DNA of 64,000 nt from DASQFQ01 sp963730115. Its GTDB lineage: Bacteria; Actinomycetota; Thermoleophilia; Solirubrobacterales; Solirubrobacteraceae. Both the position numbers and the translations under genes were made by a program. The DNA lies in contig CAVSQM010000010.1 of assembly GCA_963730115.1 (NCBI GenBank), positions 62,001 to 126,000 of the forward strand, written 5' to 3'. Under the pieces are notes generated by a model, which had not been told where the DNA came from, searched no databases, and saw only the letters and a list, made by a program, of their open reading frames with translations. Shown here piece after piece: positions 7,760 to 14,755 of the stretch (position 1 is the stretch's first letter; every line of letters starts with the position of its first letter).

Positions 7760-8563
7760 CTAGGCGGCGGCCTCGACCTCGGCGTGCACGGCCGGGCTGC
7801 GACCGGCCAGCACGCCGCCGTCGACCGGCAGCGTCGTGCCGGTGATCCAGCCCGCGCCGGACCCGGCGAGGAAGAGGATCGCCTCGACGACGTCGGACGG
7901 CTGGCCGCGGCGGCCGATGGGGTGGAACGGGCCGACGGCGTCGAGCACGTCCTGGGCCTCCTCGTGGGAGAGGAAGCGCTCGTAGGCGGGCGTCTCGACG
8001 AACGCCAGCGCGACCGTGTTGATGCGGATGTTCTCGGGCGCGAGCTCGAGCGCGAGGTTCTTGGTCAGCGCGTGGCGGCCGGCCTGGGCGGCGGAGTAGG
8101 CGCTGGTCGGCGTGGTGGCGATCGCGTCGACCGCCCACATCGAGCCGACGTTGACGATGGCGCCACCGCCCTGCTCCTTCATCGCCGCCGCGACGGCCTG
8201 CGAGACCCAGTAGGTCGGGCGCAGGATCGAGCCGAGCGCCTCCTCGAAGTGCTCCTCGGTCTGCTCGAGGAACGGGACGATGCGAAAGATGCCGGTCGAG
8301 TTGAGGAGCACGTCGACCCGCCCGAAGCGCTCGACCGCGGCGGCCACGAGCGCCTGCGCCTGCTCGCGCGTCGTCACCTGGCCTGCGTGGATGGCGACGC
8401 GCTCGCCGCTGGGGTCGAGCGCGGCACGGGCGTCCTCGAGCTTGGCGCGGCGGGTGCCGCTGAGCACGACGCGCGCGCCCTCATCGAGGAAGCGCTGCGC
8501 CGCGGCGCGGCCGATGCCGCCACCGCCGCCGGTGATCAGGACGACCTGGTTCTCGAACTGCAT
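7760..8563 (-). CDS. Short-chain dehydrogenase/reductase
   Basis: A 267-residue SDR. It has cofactor motif TGGGGGIGRAAA (residues 11-22), NSTG in place of NNAG, catalytic Ser in GSMWAVDA, and YSAAQAG where the usual YxxxK lysine is replaced by glutamine. That is a notable departure: Lys normally lowers the Tyr pKa, so activity may be altered or the true lysine may be elsewhere. The C-terminal GAGWITGTTLPVDGG is canonical. The ATG at 8563 is preceded by GGAGG with seven-base spacing. First gene of the reverse-strand unit SDR-oxidase-MFS, divergent from a MarR gene with a palindromic operator between. Confidence 0.83.
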   Translation of the reverse strand: MQFENQVVLITGGGGGIGRAAAQRFLDEGARVVLSGTRRAKLEDARAALDPSGERVAIHAGQVTTREQAQALVAAAVERFGRVDVLLNSTGIFRIVPFLEQTEEHFEEALGSILRPTYWVSQAVAAAMKEQGGGAIVNVGSMWAVDAIATTPTSAYSAAQAGRHALTKNLALELAPENIRINTVALAFVETPAYERFLSHEEAQDVLDAVGPFHPIGRRGQPSDVVEAILFLAGSGAGWITGTTLPVDGGVLAGRSPAVHAEVEAAA

Positions 8564-8588
8564 GGGGAGGCCTCCGGGGAGAGATAGG

Positions 8589-8619
8589 TGCATGTGCATC
8601 GAATATACATGCGCATGCA
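8589..8619. promoter_or_regulatory. MarR-type operator between SDR and marR-like genes
   Basis: Arms TGCATGTGCAT and ATGCGCATGCA form an 11-bp inverted repeat with one mismatch around a 9-bp AT-rich centre (CGAATATAC). The AT-rich centre stands out in this GC-rich DNA. It lies between the divergent SDR operon and the MarR gene, as expected for an autoregulated MarR repressor. Confidence 0.7.
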
Positions 8620-8636
8620 TCTAGTGCAAGTGCGGC

Positions 8637-8642
8637 TATCCT
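8637..8642 (+). promoter_or_regulatory. -10 box of the MarR gene
   Basis: TATCCT ends eight bases before the ATG at 8651. The operator palindrome covers the expected -35 region, consistent with autorepression. Confidence 0.45.
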
Positions 8643-8650
8643 CACCGGCC

Positions 8651-9082
8651 ATGGACGACGACGAGCTCGCGACCTGGCGCTCGCTCCTCAACGCGCACGC
8701 GCACGTCACGCGCCGGATCGGGCGCGACCTCGCCGAGGCGGGGCTGCCCGACCTCGGCTGGTACGACCTGCTGTGGACGCTCTACCGTGCGCCCGATCGG
8801 AGCCTGCGCGTCAACGAGCTCGCGCGCGAGGTCGTGCTCTCGCCGACGGCCATGAGCCGCTTCGTCGACCGTGCCGAGGCGGCGGGCGTCGTGCGGCGGC
8901 GGCCCGACGCCGCGGACCGGCGCGCGCTGCAGGTCACGCTGACCGACGACGGCGTGGCGCTGCTGCGGGAGATGTGGCCGGTCTATGAGCGCGGGATCGA
9001 GGCGCACTTCGTGGCGCACCTCGGGAGCTCCGGCCCGCGCCTGCGGCGCGTGCTCGAGCGCGTCGCCGAGTCGGCGCGCTAG
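8651..9082 (+). CDS. MarR-family transcriptional regulator
   Basis: A 143-residue winged-helix protein. The helix-turn-helix is in LRVNELAREVVLSPTAMSRFVDRAEAAG, followed by the wing VVRRRPDAADRRALQVTLTDDG, whose D-x-R pattern is the MarR hallmark. The N-terminal and C-terminal helices would form the dimer interface. The start ATGGACGACG lies close behind a -10 box; an in-frame upstream ATG would run through the operator and is rejected. It is divergent from the SDR-oxidase-MFS genes, so it most likely represses them and responds to an aromatic or toxic ligand. The ligand cannot be read from the sequence. Confidence 0.88.
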   Translation: MDDDELATWRSLLNAHAHVTRRIGRDLAEAGLPDLGWYDLLWTLYRAPDRSLRVNELAREVVLSPTAMSRFVDRAEAAGVVRRRPDAADRRALQVTLTDDGVALLREMWPVYERGIEAHFVAHLGSSGPRLRRVLERVAESAR

Positions 9083-9564
9083 GCGGCGCCGAACGCCAGC
9101 TCGTACTCGGCGATGCCCGCCGAGGTGCCCGTGGGCAGGAAGCCCAGCTTCTTCAGCAGCTTCTTGGCGGGCACGTTGAACGCGAACGTCGAGCCGGTCA
9201 GCGCGGCCATGCCGTTCGCACGCGCGCGGGCCACGAGCTGTTCGCCGAGCCGCGTGCCGAGGCCGCGGCCGTGCCAGGCGTCAACGACCGCGAACGCCAT
9301 CTCGGCGCGGCACGGTTCGCCCGGCCAGGGCGCGTAGCGGCCCACGCCGACGATCGCGCCGTCAGCGTCGACCGCGACCAGCGCGACGTGGCGGCACTGG
9401 TCGACCTCGGTGAGGAACGCGAGCTCGCGCGAGCTGAGCTTCGGCTTGGGGCCGAGGAAGCGCCGGCGCCGCGACTCGTCGCTGAGCTGGGCGAAGAAGC
9501 GCTTGAGCCCGTCCTTGTCGTCGGCGTCGATCGGGCGGATCGTGATGGTCAAGTTGTCGGACAT
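9079..9564 (-). CDS. GNAT-family N-acetyltransferase
   Basis: A 161-residue acetyltransferase fold. It has the N-terminal strand LTITIRPIDADDKDGLKRFF, the central VGVGRYAPWPGEPCRAEMAFAV strands, and acetyl-CoA motif A in VVDAWHGRGLGTRLGEQLV (Q/RxxGxG/A as HGRGLG). The end FNVPAKKLLKKLGFLPTG is the usual motif B region. The N-terminal FLGPKPKLSSRELAFLTEVD resembles the stand-alone or fused GNAT domains of protein-lysine acetyltransferases, so a protein substrate is possible. The stop overlaps the convergent MarR gene by four bases. Confidence 0.85.
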   Translation of the reverse strand: MSDNLTITIRPIDADDKDGLKRFFAQLSDESRRRRFLGPKPKLSSRELAFLTEVDQCRHVALVAVDADGAIVGVGRYAPWPGEPCRAEMAFAVVDAWHGRGLGTRLGEQLVARARANGMAALTGSTFAFNVPAKKLLKKLGFLPTGTSAGIAEYELAFGAA

Positions 9565-9704
9565 GTCTGGTCAGACGTGGCCGGCCGCGCCGCCATTCCC
9601 GGGGTGCGGGTGCCCGCACCAGCACTCACAAGCCAGCACCCCCTGACGGGGTTCCTCCCGCTGGCACAGTTCCGGTCGACCCCTAAAGGACTAGGAACCA
9701 CACC

Positions 9705-9809
9705 TTGACTCCACCGCTCTTCCAGCTCCTCTACGCGCCGATGTACCAGACGCCCCGCCTCTCCCCCGCCGGTTCGCCGGTGGCGCGGCGCCCGCTCGGA
9801 ACCCGCTGA
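9705..9809 (+). CDS. Possible 34-residue small protein
   Basis: A TTG-started reading frame giving LTPPLFQLLYAPMYQTPRLS and ending ARRPLGTR. AGGA lies eight bases upstream of the TTG, just after a GGTTCCT/AGGAACC stem that would include the ribosome site. It is followed 28 bases later by an intrinsic terminator on the same strand. No similarity is recognised. It could be a leader peptide or a chance frame within a small RNA. Confidence 0.25.
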   Translation: MTPPLFQLLYAPMYQTPRLSPAGSPVARRPLGTR

Positions 9810-9836
9810 GGACTCCCGGCCAGGGATGGCCACCAA

Positions 9837-9868
9837 GGCCCGTCGCGCAAGCGGCGGGCCTTTTCTTT
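9837..9868 (+). terminator. Rho-independent terminator
   Basis: GGCCCGTCGC pairs with GCGGCGGGCC (one G-U) around a GCAA tetraloop, followed by TTTTCTTT. It is the clearest intrinsic terminator seen in the window and reads on the forward strand. Confidence 0.85.
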
Positions 9869-9891
9869 GGGCCCGGCGCCCGTTAAATGCG

Positions 9892-9917
9892 AACGCCGCG
9901 CACGAAGGCGCGGCGTT
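9892..9917 (-). terminator. Terminator hairpin behind the 53-residue gene
   Basis: AACGCCGCGC and its perfect reverse complement enclose a six-base loop. On the reverse strand the stem follows the stop at 9948 by about 30 bases and is followed by CGCATTTA, a weak T-rich tail. Confidence 0.55.
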
Positions 9918-9947
9918 GCTGCGGTCGCCGACGCAGGGCGCCGGCGT

Positions 9948-10109
9948 CTACGCGAAGGCGGGGCGGACGCGGGGCAGCGGGAACCAGCGCGGGCCCTTGC
10001 GGGCCGGCTTCGGCTGGCGCTGCACGCGAGCGCGACGGTACTCGCCGAGGGTCATGCCCTCGGGGATCGAGGACTCGACGTAGTTGAGGAAGTGAGCGTC
10101 GGACGGCAT
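9948..10109 (-). CDS. Small basic protein, function unknown
   Basis: A 53-residue protein beginning MPSDAHFLNYVESS, with the central PEGMTLGEYRRARV and a basic Pro/Arg-rich tail ending VRPAFA. An AGAGGA ribosome site lies nine bases before the ATG, third positions are GC-biased, and a hairpin terminator follows, so it is very likely a real gene despite its size. The MTLGEYRR block looks like one I associate with short conserved proteins of this bacterial order, but I cannot name a function. A DNA- or RNA-binding role is possible from the charge only. Neighbours give no further clue. Confidence 0.65.
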   Translation of the reverse strand: MPSDAHFLNYVESSIPEGMTLGEYRRARVQRQPKPARKGPRWFPLPRVRPAFA

Positions 10110-10187
10110 GGGTGAATAGTCCTCTTTCGCCTGGCGGCGTACGACGGGGCAACCCCGTCAATCCGGGGTGCGGAAAGCCGTACGGCG

Positions 10188-10736
10188 CTAGTTCACCGAC
10201 GGGTCCGGCGGCATCGTCGAGAGCAGCGCGTACTCGCGGCCCTTGCGCCGCAGCACCGCGGACCACAGCCCGTCGGCGTCCTCGGCGAAGATCTCCTCAC
10301 GCCGGGGCGGCTCGACGATCCAGGACTCCTCCTCCATCTCGCCCTCGAGCTGGCCCGGCCCCCAGCCGGCGTGGCCGGCGTAGATGCGGGCGCGGCGCAC
10401 GCCGTCGGTGATGTCGCCCACCTCCGCCGCCTCGCTCCCCACGAAGCCGAGGTCGTCGTCGAGCAGCACGCCCGCGAGCTCCGGGTCGTCGAACTCGGCG
10501 AGCACGATCACCGAGTCGGAGGCGACCGGGCCGCCGAAGTAGACCGGCGCGTCGTCCTCGGCGAGCACGGACAGGTCGGGCACGACGTCGACGACGCGCG
10601 TCTCCGCGGGGCGGTTGAGCACGAGCCCCATCGCGCCCTCGCCGGTGTGCTCGGCGATCAGGATCACCGTGCGGTGGAAGTTGGGGTCGACCAGCGCGGG
10701 AGACGCGATCAGGAGCTTGCCGCGGAGCGAGTCCAT
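10188..10736 (-). CDS. YqgE/AlgH family protein
   Basis: A 182-residue DUF179 protein. Family blocks are all present: MDSLRGKLLIASPALVDPNF at the start, FHRTVILIAEHTGEGAMGLV then LNRPAE, YFGGPVASDSVIVLAE, and RIYAGHAGWGPGQLEGEM with its conserved GWGPGQLE. The family is widespread and of unsettled function (AlgH was first linked to alginate regulation). The ATG at 10736 places the first family motif at the N-terminus; an upstream GTG would add two residues. It diverges from the SGNH hydrolase gene with about 30 bases between, so both promoters are compressed into a very short space. Confidence 0.9.
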   Translation of the reverse strand: MDSLRGKLLIASPALVDPNFHRTVILIAEHTGEGAMGLVLNRPAETRVVDVVPDLSVLAEDDAPVYFGGPVASDSVIVLAEFDDPELAGVLLDDDLGFVGSEAAEVGDITDGVRRARIYAGHAGWGPGQLEGEMEEESWIVEPPRREEIFAEDADGLWSAVLRRKGREYALLSTMPPDPSVN

Positions 10737-10766
10737 GACTGACACATTGTTAGCGTGCGCGGCCGC

Positions 10767-11474
10767 ATGCTCGGCGTTCTCGCCTTCGGCGACTCGATCA
10801 CGAACGGCGGCGGCGAGCTGCAATGGGGTGTCGCGCTGCAGTCGTGGGCGCTGTGGACGGCGCGCGGGCTCGGGCTCCCGTACACGCCCTACGCGACCGA
10901 CGGGGCGAACGTGCGCGCCGTGCTCGACGAGCAGATTCCGGCCTTCGAGCGGGGTGCGGCGGCGCCCGACGGTCCGTTCGACCTCGGCTGCCTCTACATC
11001 GGCACCAACGACGTGCGCGCGTTCGACTGGGACCCGTTCGCGTACGACGGCGCGCTGGGCGAGGCGCTCGCGTTCGTCGCCGCCCGCTGCGAGCGCACGC
11101 TGACCGCGACGATCCCGCTCGACCTCGGCCGCCCGCGCGCGGGCGCGAAGGTGGCCGACGCCAACGCGATCATCGAGCGTCGCGCGCGCGAGGCGGGCGC
11201 GCTCGTCGTCGACCTCGGCGACTTCGGCGGCCGCACCGTGCTGATGGCCGACCACGTCCACCCGACCGCGTTCGGCCAGATCGAGATCGCCGAGCGCGCG
11301 CTGGCCGTCCTCGAGGCCGACGGCCTGCCGGCCCGCTCCCGCCCGAGCGAGATGATCCGCTACGAGACGACCCGCTGGGGCCGCCTCCGCGGCGACGCGA
11401 CCTACGCCTACCGGCACGCGAAGGTCAGCGCCGAGGCGGCGTGGAACCTCGCGAAGCTCCGCCTCGGCGGTTAG
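10767..11474 (+). CDS. SGNH/GDSL-family hydrolase
   Basis: A 235-residue esterase-like protein. Block I is FGDSITNGGG near residue 7 (catalytic Ser), block III is YIGTNDVRAF (Gly and Asn of the oxyanion hole), and block V is MADHVHPTAFGQ with catalytic Asp and His. No signal peptide is visible, so it is probably cytoplasmic and acts on esters or acylated metabolites. The ATG at 10767 is preferred over a GTG at 10755 because TAGCGT (10751-10756) would be the -10 box and overlaps the GTG. The C-terminal region (TTRWGRLRGDATYAYRHAK) is beyond the usual domain. Confidence 0.85.
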   Translation: MLGVLAFGDSITNGGGELQWGVALQSWALWTARGLGLPYTPYATDGANVRAVLDEQIPAFERGAAAPDGPFDLGCLYIGTNDVRAFDWDPFAYDGALGEALAFVAARCERTLTATIPLDLGRPRAGAKVADANAIIERRAREAGALVVDLGDFGGRTVLMADHVHPTAFGQIEIAERALAVLEADGLPARSRPSEMIRYETTRWGRLRGDATYAYRHAKVSAEAAWNLAKLRLGG

Positions 11475-11515
11475 GACGCGTCGGCGGCCACGGCCCGGCG
11501 GCCGACATCCCGGGT

Positions 11516-11641
11516 GTGACCATCCGCTGGGGGATCATCCTCACCGTCGTCTGGGCCATCGTGGTCCTGCTCTCCTTCACCCCGCCGCAGGCGTCCGCCC
11601 ACGAGCGCGGGCTCAGCCACCACGACGCGCAGGTGGCCTAG
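11516..11641 (+). CDS. Short secreted or membrane peptide
   Basis: A 41-residue reading frame from GTG: basic start VTIRW, hydrophobic IILTVVWAIVVLLSF, then PPQASA and a His-rich tail. It looks like a signal peptide with an AxA cleavage site, leaving a mature peptide of only about 13 residues (HERGLSHHDAQVA). The hydrophobic core suggests a real membrane or exported microprotein. No family is recognised. It begins about 41 bases after the SGNH hydrolase stop and may be cotranscribed. Its stop overlaps the convergent secreted-protein gene. Confidence 0.4.
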   Translation: MTIRWGIILTVVWAIVVLLSFTPPQASAHERGLSHHDAQVA

Positions 11642-12513
11642 CGCGGCGTCAGGCCGTGGGCGGTCCAGCTCCAGCGGAGCGGGATCGGCCAGCAGCCCCG
11701 CCGCAGCGAGCGGCGGAACCGCTCCACCCGCCGCTCGTTCGCCCGCCGTTGCCGCCTCGTGGCCGGCCACCCTCGCTCATGCGCGCCGTGCCAGAACCTC
11801 GCCTTGCCGTACGGGTTCGTCGGATCGTTGCCGGGCCGCGGGCTCCGCATCCAGCAGTCGAGCCGGGCCGCCTGCCGCGCGAGGATGCGGTTCGCCTCGG
11901 CCGGCCAGGCCACGCCCAGGCGGACACCGGCCTCGGCATCGGCGTGGAGGTGGTGGAACAGCGTGGCCCGGAGCGAGCCGGCGCGCACGCCGCCCCGTTG
12001 GGCGACCTCGACCGGCGTGAGCCCGTCGACGCGCAGCTGCCAGACCGTCCCGGCGGGCAGCCCGTAGGCCGTCACGGGGTCATCCACGAGAGCCGCGCCG
12101 TGGAAGAGGTGGAAGAAGACGTGCTGGGCCAGGTGCGGCTGGGTCAGTACCCGCTGGGTGCGCTCGCGCAGCAGCTCGTAGCGCGCGTCGTCGACCGTCG
12201 CGCGCCACGGCGCCACGAGCTCGTCGCGGAGCTGATCGACGTCGAGGCCACGCGCCAGGGCGAGCTCGGAGAGCGCGCGGTGGTCGTCATACAGGTAGGC
12301 CTCGAGCTCCCGGCTGCGCAGACCCAGGCGCGCGGTCAGGCGCCGCTCGTCGAACGGGACCCAATGCCGGGTCACCCAGTCCTCGTCCGGCAGCCACGTG
12401 TGCGGGGCGCCGGGCGGCGCGAGGCTGTCGTGCGCGTCCGCCGAACCCACTGCGGCGCCGGCGCCGCACGCTGCGGCGAGGAGCACGGCCGCGAGCGAGC
12501 GGGTCGCCCCCAT
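11638..12513 (-). CDS. Secreted protein, function unknown
   Basis: A 291-residue protein with a signal peptide (MGATRSLAAVLLAAACGAGAA, cleavage near GSADAHDS). The mature part is rich in Arg, His and Leu and mostly helical, with blocks such as LPDEDWVTRHWVPFDERRL, RLGLRSRELEAYLYDDHRAL, and a His-rich HVFFHLFHGAALVDD and FHHLHADAEAG. The clustered histidines could bind metal. The end is very basic (ATRRQRRANERRVERFRRSL). I do not recognise a family. The start is set by the signal peptide. The stop overlaps the convergent 41-residue frame by four bases, and the gene lies about 40 bases downstream of the class V aminotransferase gene, so they may be cotranscribed. Confidence 0.65.
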   Translation of the reverse strand: MGATRSLAAVLLAAACGAGAAVGSADAHDSLAPPGAPHTWLPDEDWVTRHWVPFDERRLTARLGLRSRELEAYLYDDHRALSELALARGLDVDQLRDELVAPWRATVDDARYELLRERTQRVLTQPHLAQHVFFHLFHGAALVDDPVTAYGLPAGTVWQLRVDGLTPVEVAQRGGVRAGSLRATLFHHLHADAEAGVRLGVAWPAEANRILARQAARLDCWMRSPRPGNDPTNPYGKARFWHGAHERGWPATRRQRRANERRVERFRRSLRRGCWPIPLRWSWTAHGLTPR

Positions 12514-12554
12514 GGCGCATCCGAGTCTCGCCGCCCCGGCGAGAGGAAGCAAGC

Positions 12555-13727
12555 TCAGCGAAGCTGCTCGACGAGCTCGACCAGGCGGTCGAGCTCGTGG
12601 ATCTCGTTGTAGTAGTGGGGCGACGCGCGCACGAGGTCGGTGAGGCCGCGGGCGCCGAAGTCGAGCCGCGCGTAGGTGGCGGGGGAGAGCGAGGTGTTGA
12701 CGCCGTGCTCGCGTAGCGCGGCGACGACCTCGGCGGTCGGGTGGCCGTCGACCGTGAAGGTGACGATCGCCGAGCGCTCCTCGCCGAGGTCGTGGACGTG
12801 GACGCCGGGGAGCGCGGCGAGCCGCTCGCGCAGCTCGTTGGCCAGCGCGCGCACGCGGTCGCGGATGGGGTCGAGCCCGATCGCGAGCGCGTAGTCGGCG
12901 GCGACGCCGAGGCCGATCTTCGTCGCCACGTTCGTCTCCCAGTTCTCGAAGCGGCGCGCGTCCGGGCGGATCCGGTAGGAGCCGTCGGGCTGCCACTCGG
13001 CGGCGTGGAGGTCGAGCAGCGGCGGCTCGAGCTGCTCCACCAGCGCGCGGCGGACGTAGAGGAAGCCGGTGCCGCGCGGGCCTCGGAGGAACTTGCGCCC
13101 GGTCGCGGAGAGCATGTCGCAGCCGATCTCGCCGACGTCGACCGGCATCTGGCCGACCGACTGGCAGGCGTCGAGCAGCAGCGGCACGCCGGCCGCGCGG
13201 CAGGCGGCGCCGACCGCCGCGGCCGGCTGGACGAGCCCGCCCTGCGACGGCACGTGGACCAGGGACACCAGCTTCACCCGCTCGTCGAGCATCGCGGCGA
13301 GGCGGTCGACGTCGACCTGGCCCTGCTCGTCGTCCGGCACGACGACGACGGCGGCGCCGGTGCGGTCGGCGACCTGCCGCATCGGGATGTAGTTGCTGGC
13401 GTACTCGGCGCTGGTGGTGAGGATGCGGTCGCCCTCGCGCAGCTGCAGCGAGTAGAACGCCATGTCCCACGCGCGCGTGGCGTTCTCGACGATCGCGATC
13501 TCGTCGCGCTCGGCGCCGATCAGCCGCGCGAGCGCGTCGTAGGTGTGCTCGACCCGGTCGCCGCGCTCGTCGGCCGCCTCGTAGCCGCCGATCTCCGCCT
13601 CGCGGCGCAGGTGCTCGACGACGGCGTCGAGCACCGGCGCCGGCGGGAGCGCGGCGCCGGCGTTGTTGAGGTGGGCGACGGCCTCGGCGGCCGGCGTGTC
13701 CGCGCGCGCCCGGGCGACGTCGATCAC
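12555..13727 (-). CDS. Class V aminotransferase-fold PLP enzyme (cysteine desulfurase/EgtE-like)
   Basis: A 390-residue PLP enzyme. HLNNAGAALPPAPVLDAV near the N-terminus and LLLDACQSVGQMPVDVGEIG carry the phosphate and pyridine contacts. The Schiff-base lysine is in SATGRKFLRGPRGTGFLYVR. The pattern is that of the NifS/CsdA superfamily, and the GRKFLRGPRGTGFL block also fits hercynylcysteine-sulfoxide lyase and isopenicillin-epimerase-like members. The desulfurase catalytic cysteine loop is not obvious, so a C-S lyase or epimerase role is more likely than Fe-S donation. The GTG start overlaps the stop of the upstream methyltransferase (GTGA), so the two are coupled and may act on the same substrate. 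Confidence 0.8.
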   Translation of the reverse strand: MIDVARARADTPAAEAVAHLNNAGAALPPAPVLDAVVEHLRREAEIGGYEAADERGDRVEHTYDALARLIGAERDEIAIVENATRAWDMAFYSLQLREGDRILTTSAEYASNYIPMRQVADRTGAAVVVVPDDEQGQVDVDRLAAMLDERVKLVSLVHVPSQGGLVQPAAAVGAACRAAGVPLLLDACQSVGQMPVDVGEIGCDMLSATGRKFLRGPRGTGFLYVRRALVEQLEPPLLDLHAAEWQPDGSYRIRPDARRFENWETNVATKIGLGVAADYALAIGLDPIRDRVRALANELRERLAALPGVHVHDLGEERSAIVTFTVDGHPTAEVVAALREHGVNTSLSPATYARLDFGARGLTDLVRASPHYYNEIHELDRLVELVEQLR

Positions 13728-14635
13728 GGCTTGCGCGCCGCGATCATCAGGTTGTAGAAGACCTGCGGCGGCAGCCGTGACTCGAGCAGCGCGCGGTCGA
13801 CCTTCTGCAGCGCGAGGTAGCCGCGGAACGCGTACTGGAACCACAGCCACGGGATGTCGTCGTGGTTCGCGCTCGCCTCCAGCGTGCGGTTGAACCAGCC
13901 GAACCAGTTGGCCAGCAGCTCCTCGCCCTGCACCCGCGTGGCGGTGAGGCCGGCGCCCTGCATCAGGCGCTGCAGGTCGGCGGGGTCGAAGGCGTGGACG
14001 TCGACCATCGACTCGAGCGCGTGCTCGGCGCCGGCCGCGGAGGCGGCCTCGCCGTAGACGGCAGGCCGCGCCCGCACCAGCCGCCGCCACAGCGGCGCGG
14101 CGCGCATGGCGGCGCGCTTCGGCCAGGCGGCGATGCGATCGCCCTGGCGCGACGGCTCGCCCGCGAAGAACAGGGTCCCGCCCGGCTTGAGCACGCGCGC
14201 GAACTCGGCGAACGAGCGCTCGAGGTCCGGCAGGTGGTGCAGCACCGCGTGGCCGAGCACGAGGTCGAAGCTCGCGTCCTCGAACGGCAGCTCGGCGGCG
14301 TCGCACGCGACGGTCTCGACGTCGAGCCCGAGCCGCGCCGCGTTCGCCTCCAGCGTGGCCAGCATGCCGGGTGAGATGTCCGTGCAGGTGGCCTCGCCGA
14401 CCACGCCGCTGCGCAGCAGGTTGAGCGAGAAGTAGCCGGTGCCCGCGCCGATCTCGAGCGAGCGCGGGTACGGCCCGGGCCTCGCCCCGAGCAGCTTCGA
14501 GAGCTTGCCGAGCACCTGCGCGGCGCCGACCTCGCCGTAGTCGATCCCCCACTTGGCGTCGTAGTCGTCCGCCGCCACGTCGTGGTAGCGGCGGTTGACG
14601 TCGAGGATCTCGTGTTCGGTTGCCGGAGCGGCCAT
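13724..14635 (-). CDS. Class I SAM-dependent methyltransferase
   Basis: A 303-residue Rossmann-fold methyltransferase. Motif I is SLEIGAGTGYFSLNLLR (residues ~57-73), motif II CTDISPGMLATLEANA, then CDAAELPFEDASFDLVLGHA and VLKPGGTLFFAGEPS, the UbiE/Methyltransf_11 order. About 100 further residues form a lid (ALLESRLPPQVFYNLMIAARKP at the end). The substrate is unknown. The ATG at 14635 follows a TACCCT box by 12 bases. It is cotranscribed with the class V PLP enzyme (4-base overlap). Homology to EgtD is not evident, so an ergothioneine pathway should not be assumed. Confidence 0.85.
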   Translation of the reverse strand: MAAPATEHEILDVNRRYHDVAADDYDAKWGIDYGEVGAAQVLGKLSKLLGARPGPYPRSLEIGAGTGYFSLNLLRSGVVGEATCTDISPGMLATLEANAARLGLDVETVACDAAELPFEDASFDLVLGHAVLHHLPDLERSFAEFARVLKPGGTLFFAGEPSRQGDRIAAWPKRAAMRAAPLWRRLVRARPAVYGEAASAAGAEHALESMVDVHAFDPADLQRLMQGAGLTATRVQGEELLANWFGWFNRTLEASANHDDIPWLWFQYAFRGYLALQKVDRALLESRLPPQVFYNLMIAARKP

Positions 14636-14755
14636 CGGGCGGCGGAGAGGGTATCCGGAGTTGTCCGCAACCCGGCGCGGCGCCGCTCGTTCCAATCAGC
14701 GACTCCCCAGTGCTCGCCGGCGAGCCGGGTTCATCCACCACCACGAGGAGGACGC

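Larger units (their letters stand above)
9600..9868 (+). ncRNA. Unexplained transcript ended by a strong terminator
   Basis: The forward strand shows hairpins GGTGCGGG/CCCGCACC (around 9602-9619) and GGTTCCT/AGGAACC (around 9650-9699). It ends in an intrinsic terminator at 9837-9868 that serves no recognised gene. I see no tRNA, tmRNA, SRP or RNase P signature. It could be a small RNA or the mRNA of the 34-codon ORF at 9705. The boundaries are approximate. Confidence 0.3.

Noticed and set aside
9640..9715. tRNA or known riboswitch
   Set aside because: No cloverleaf, no T-loop consensus in the right spacing and no motif of the riboswitch classes I could recall. Left as an unexplained transcript.
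13724..13727. Ergothioneine pathway from the methyltransferase and class V PLP enzyme
   Set aside because: The methyltransferase lacks recognisable EgtD features and there are no egtB, egtA or egtC genes nearby, so the pair is left unassigned.
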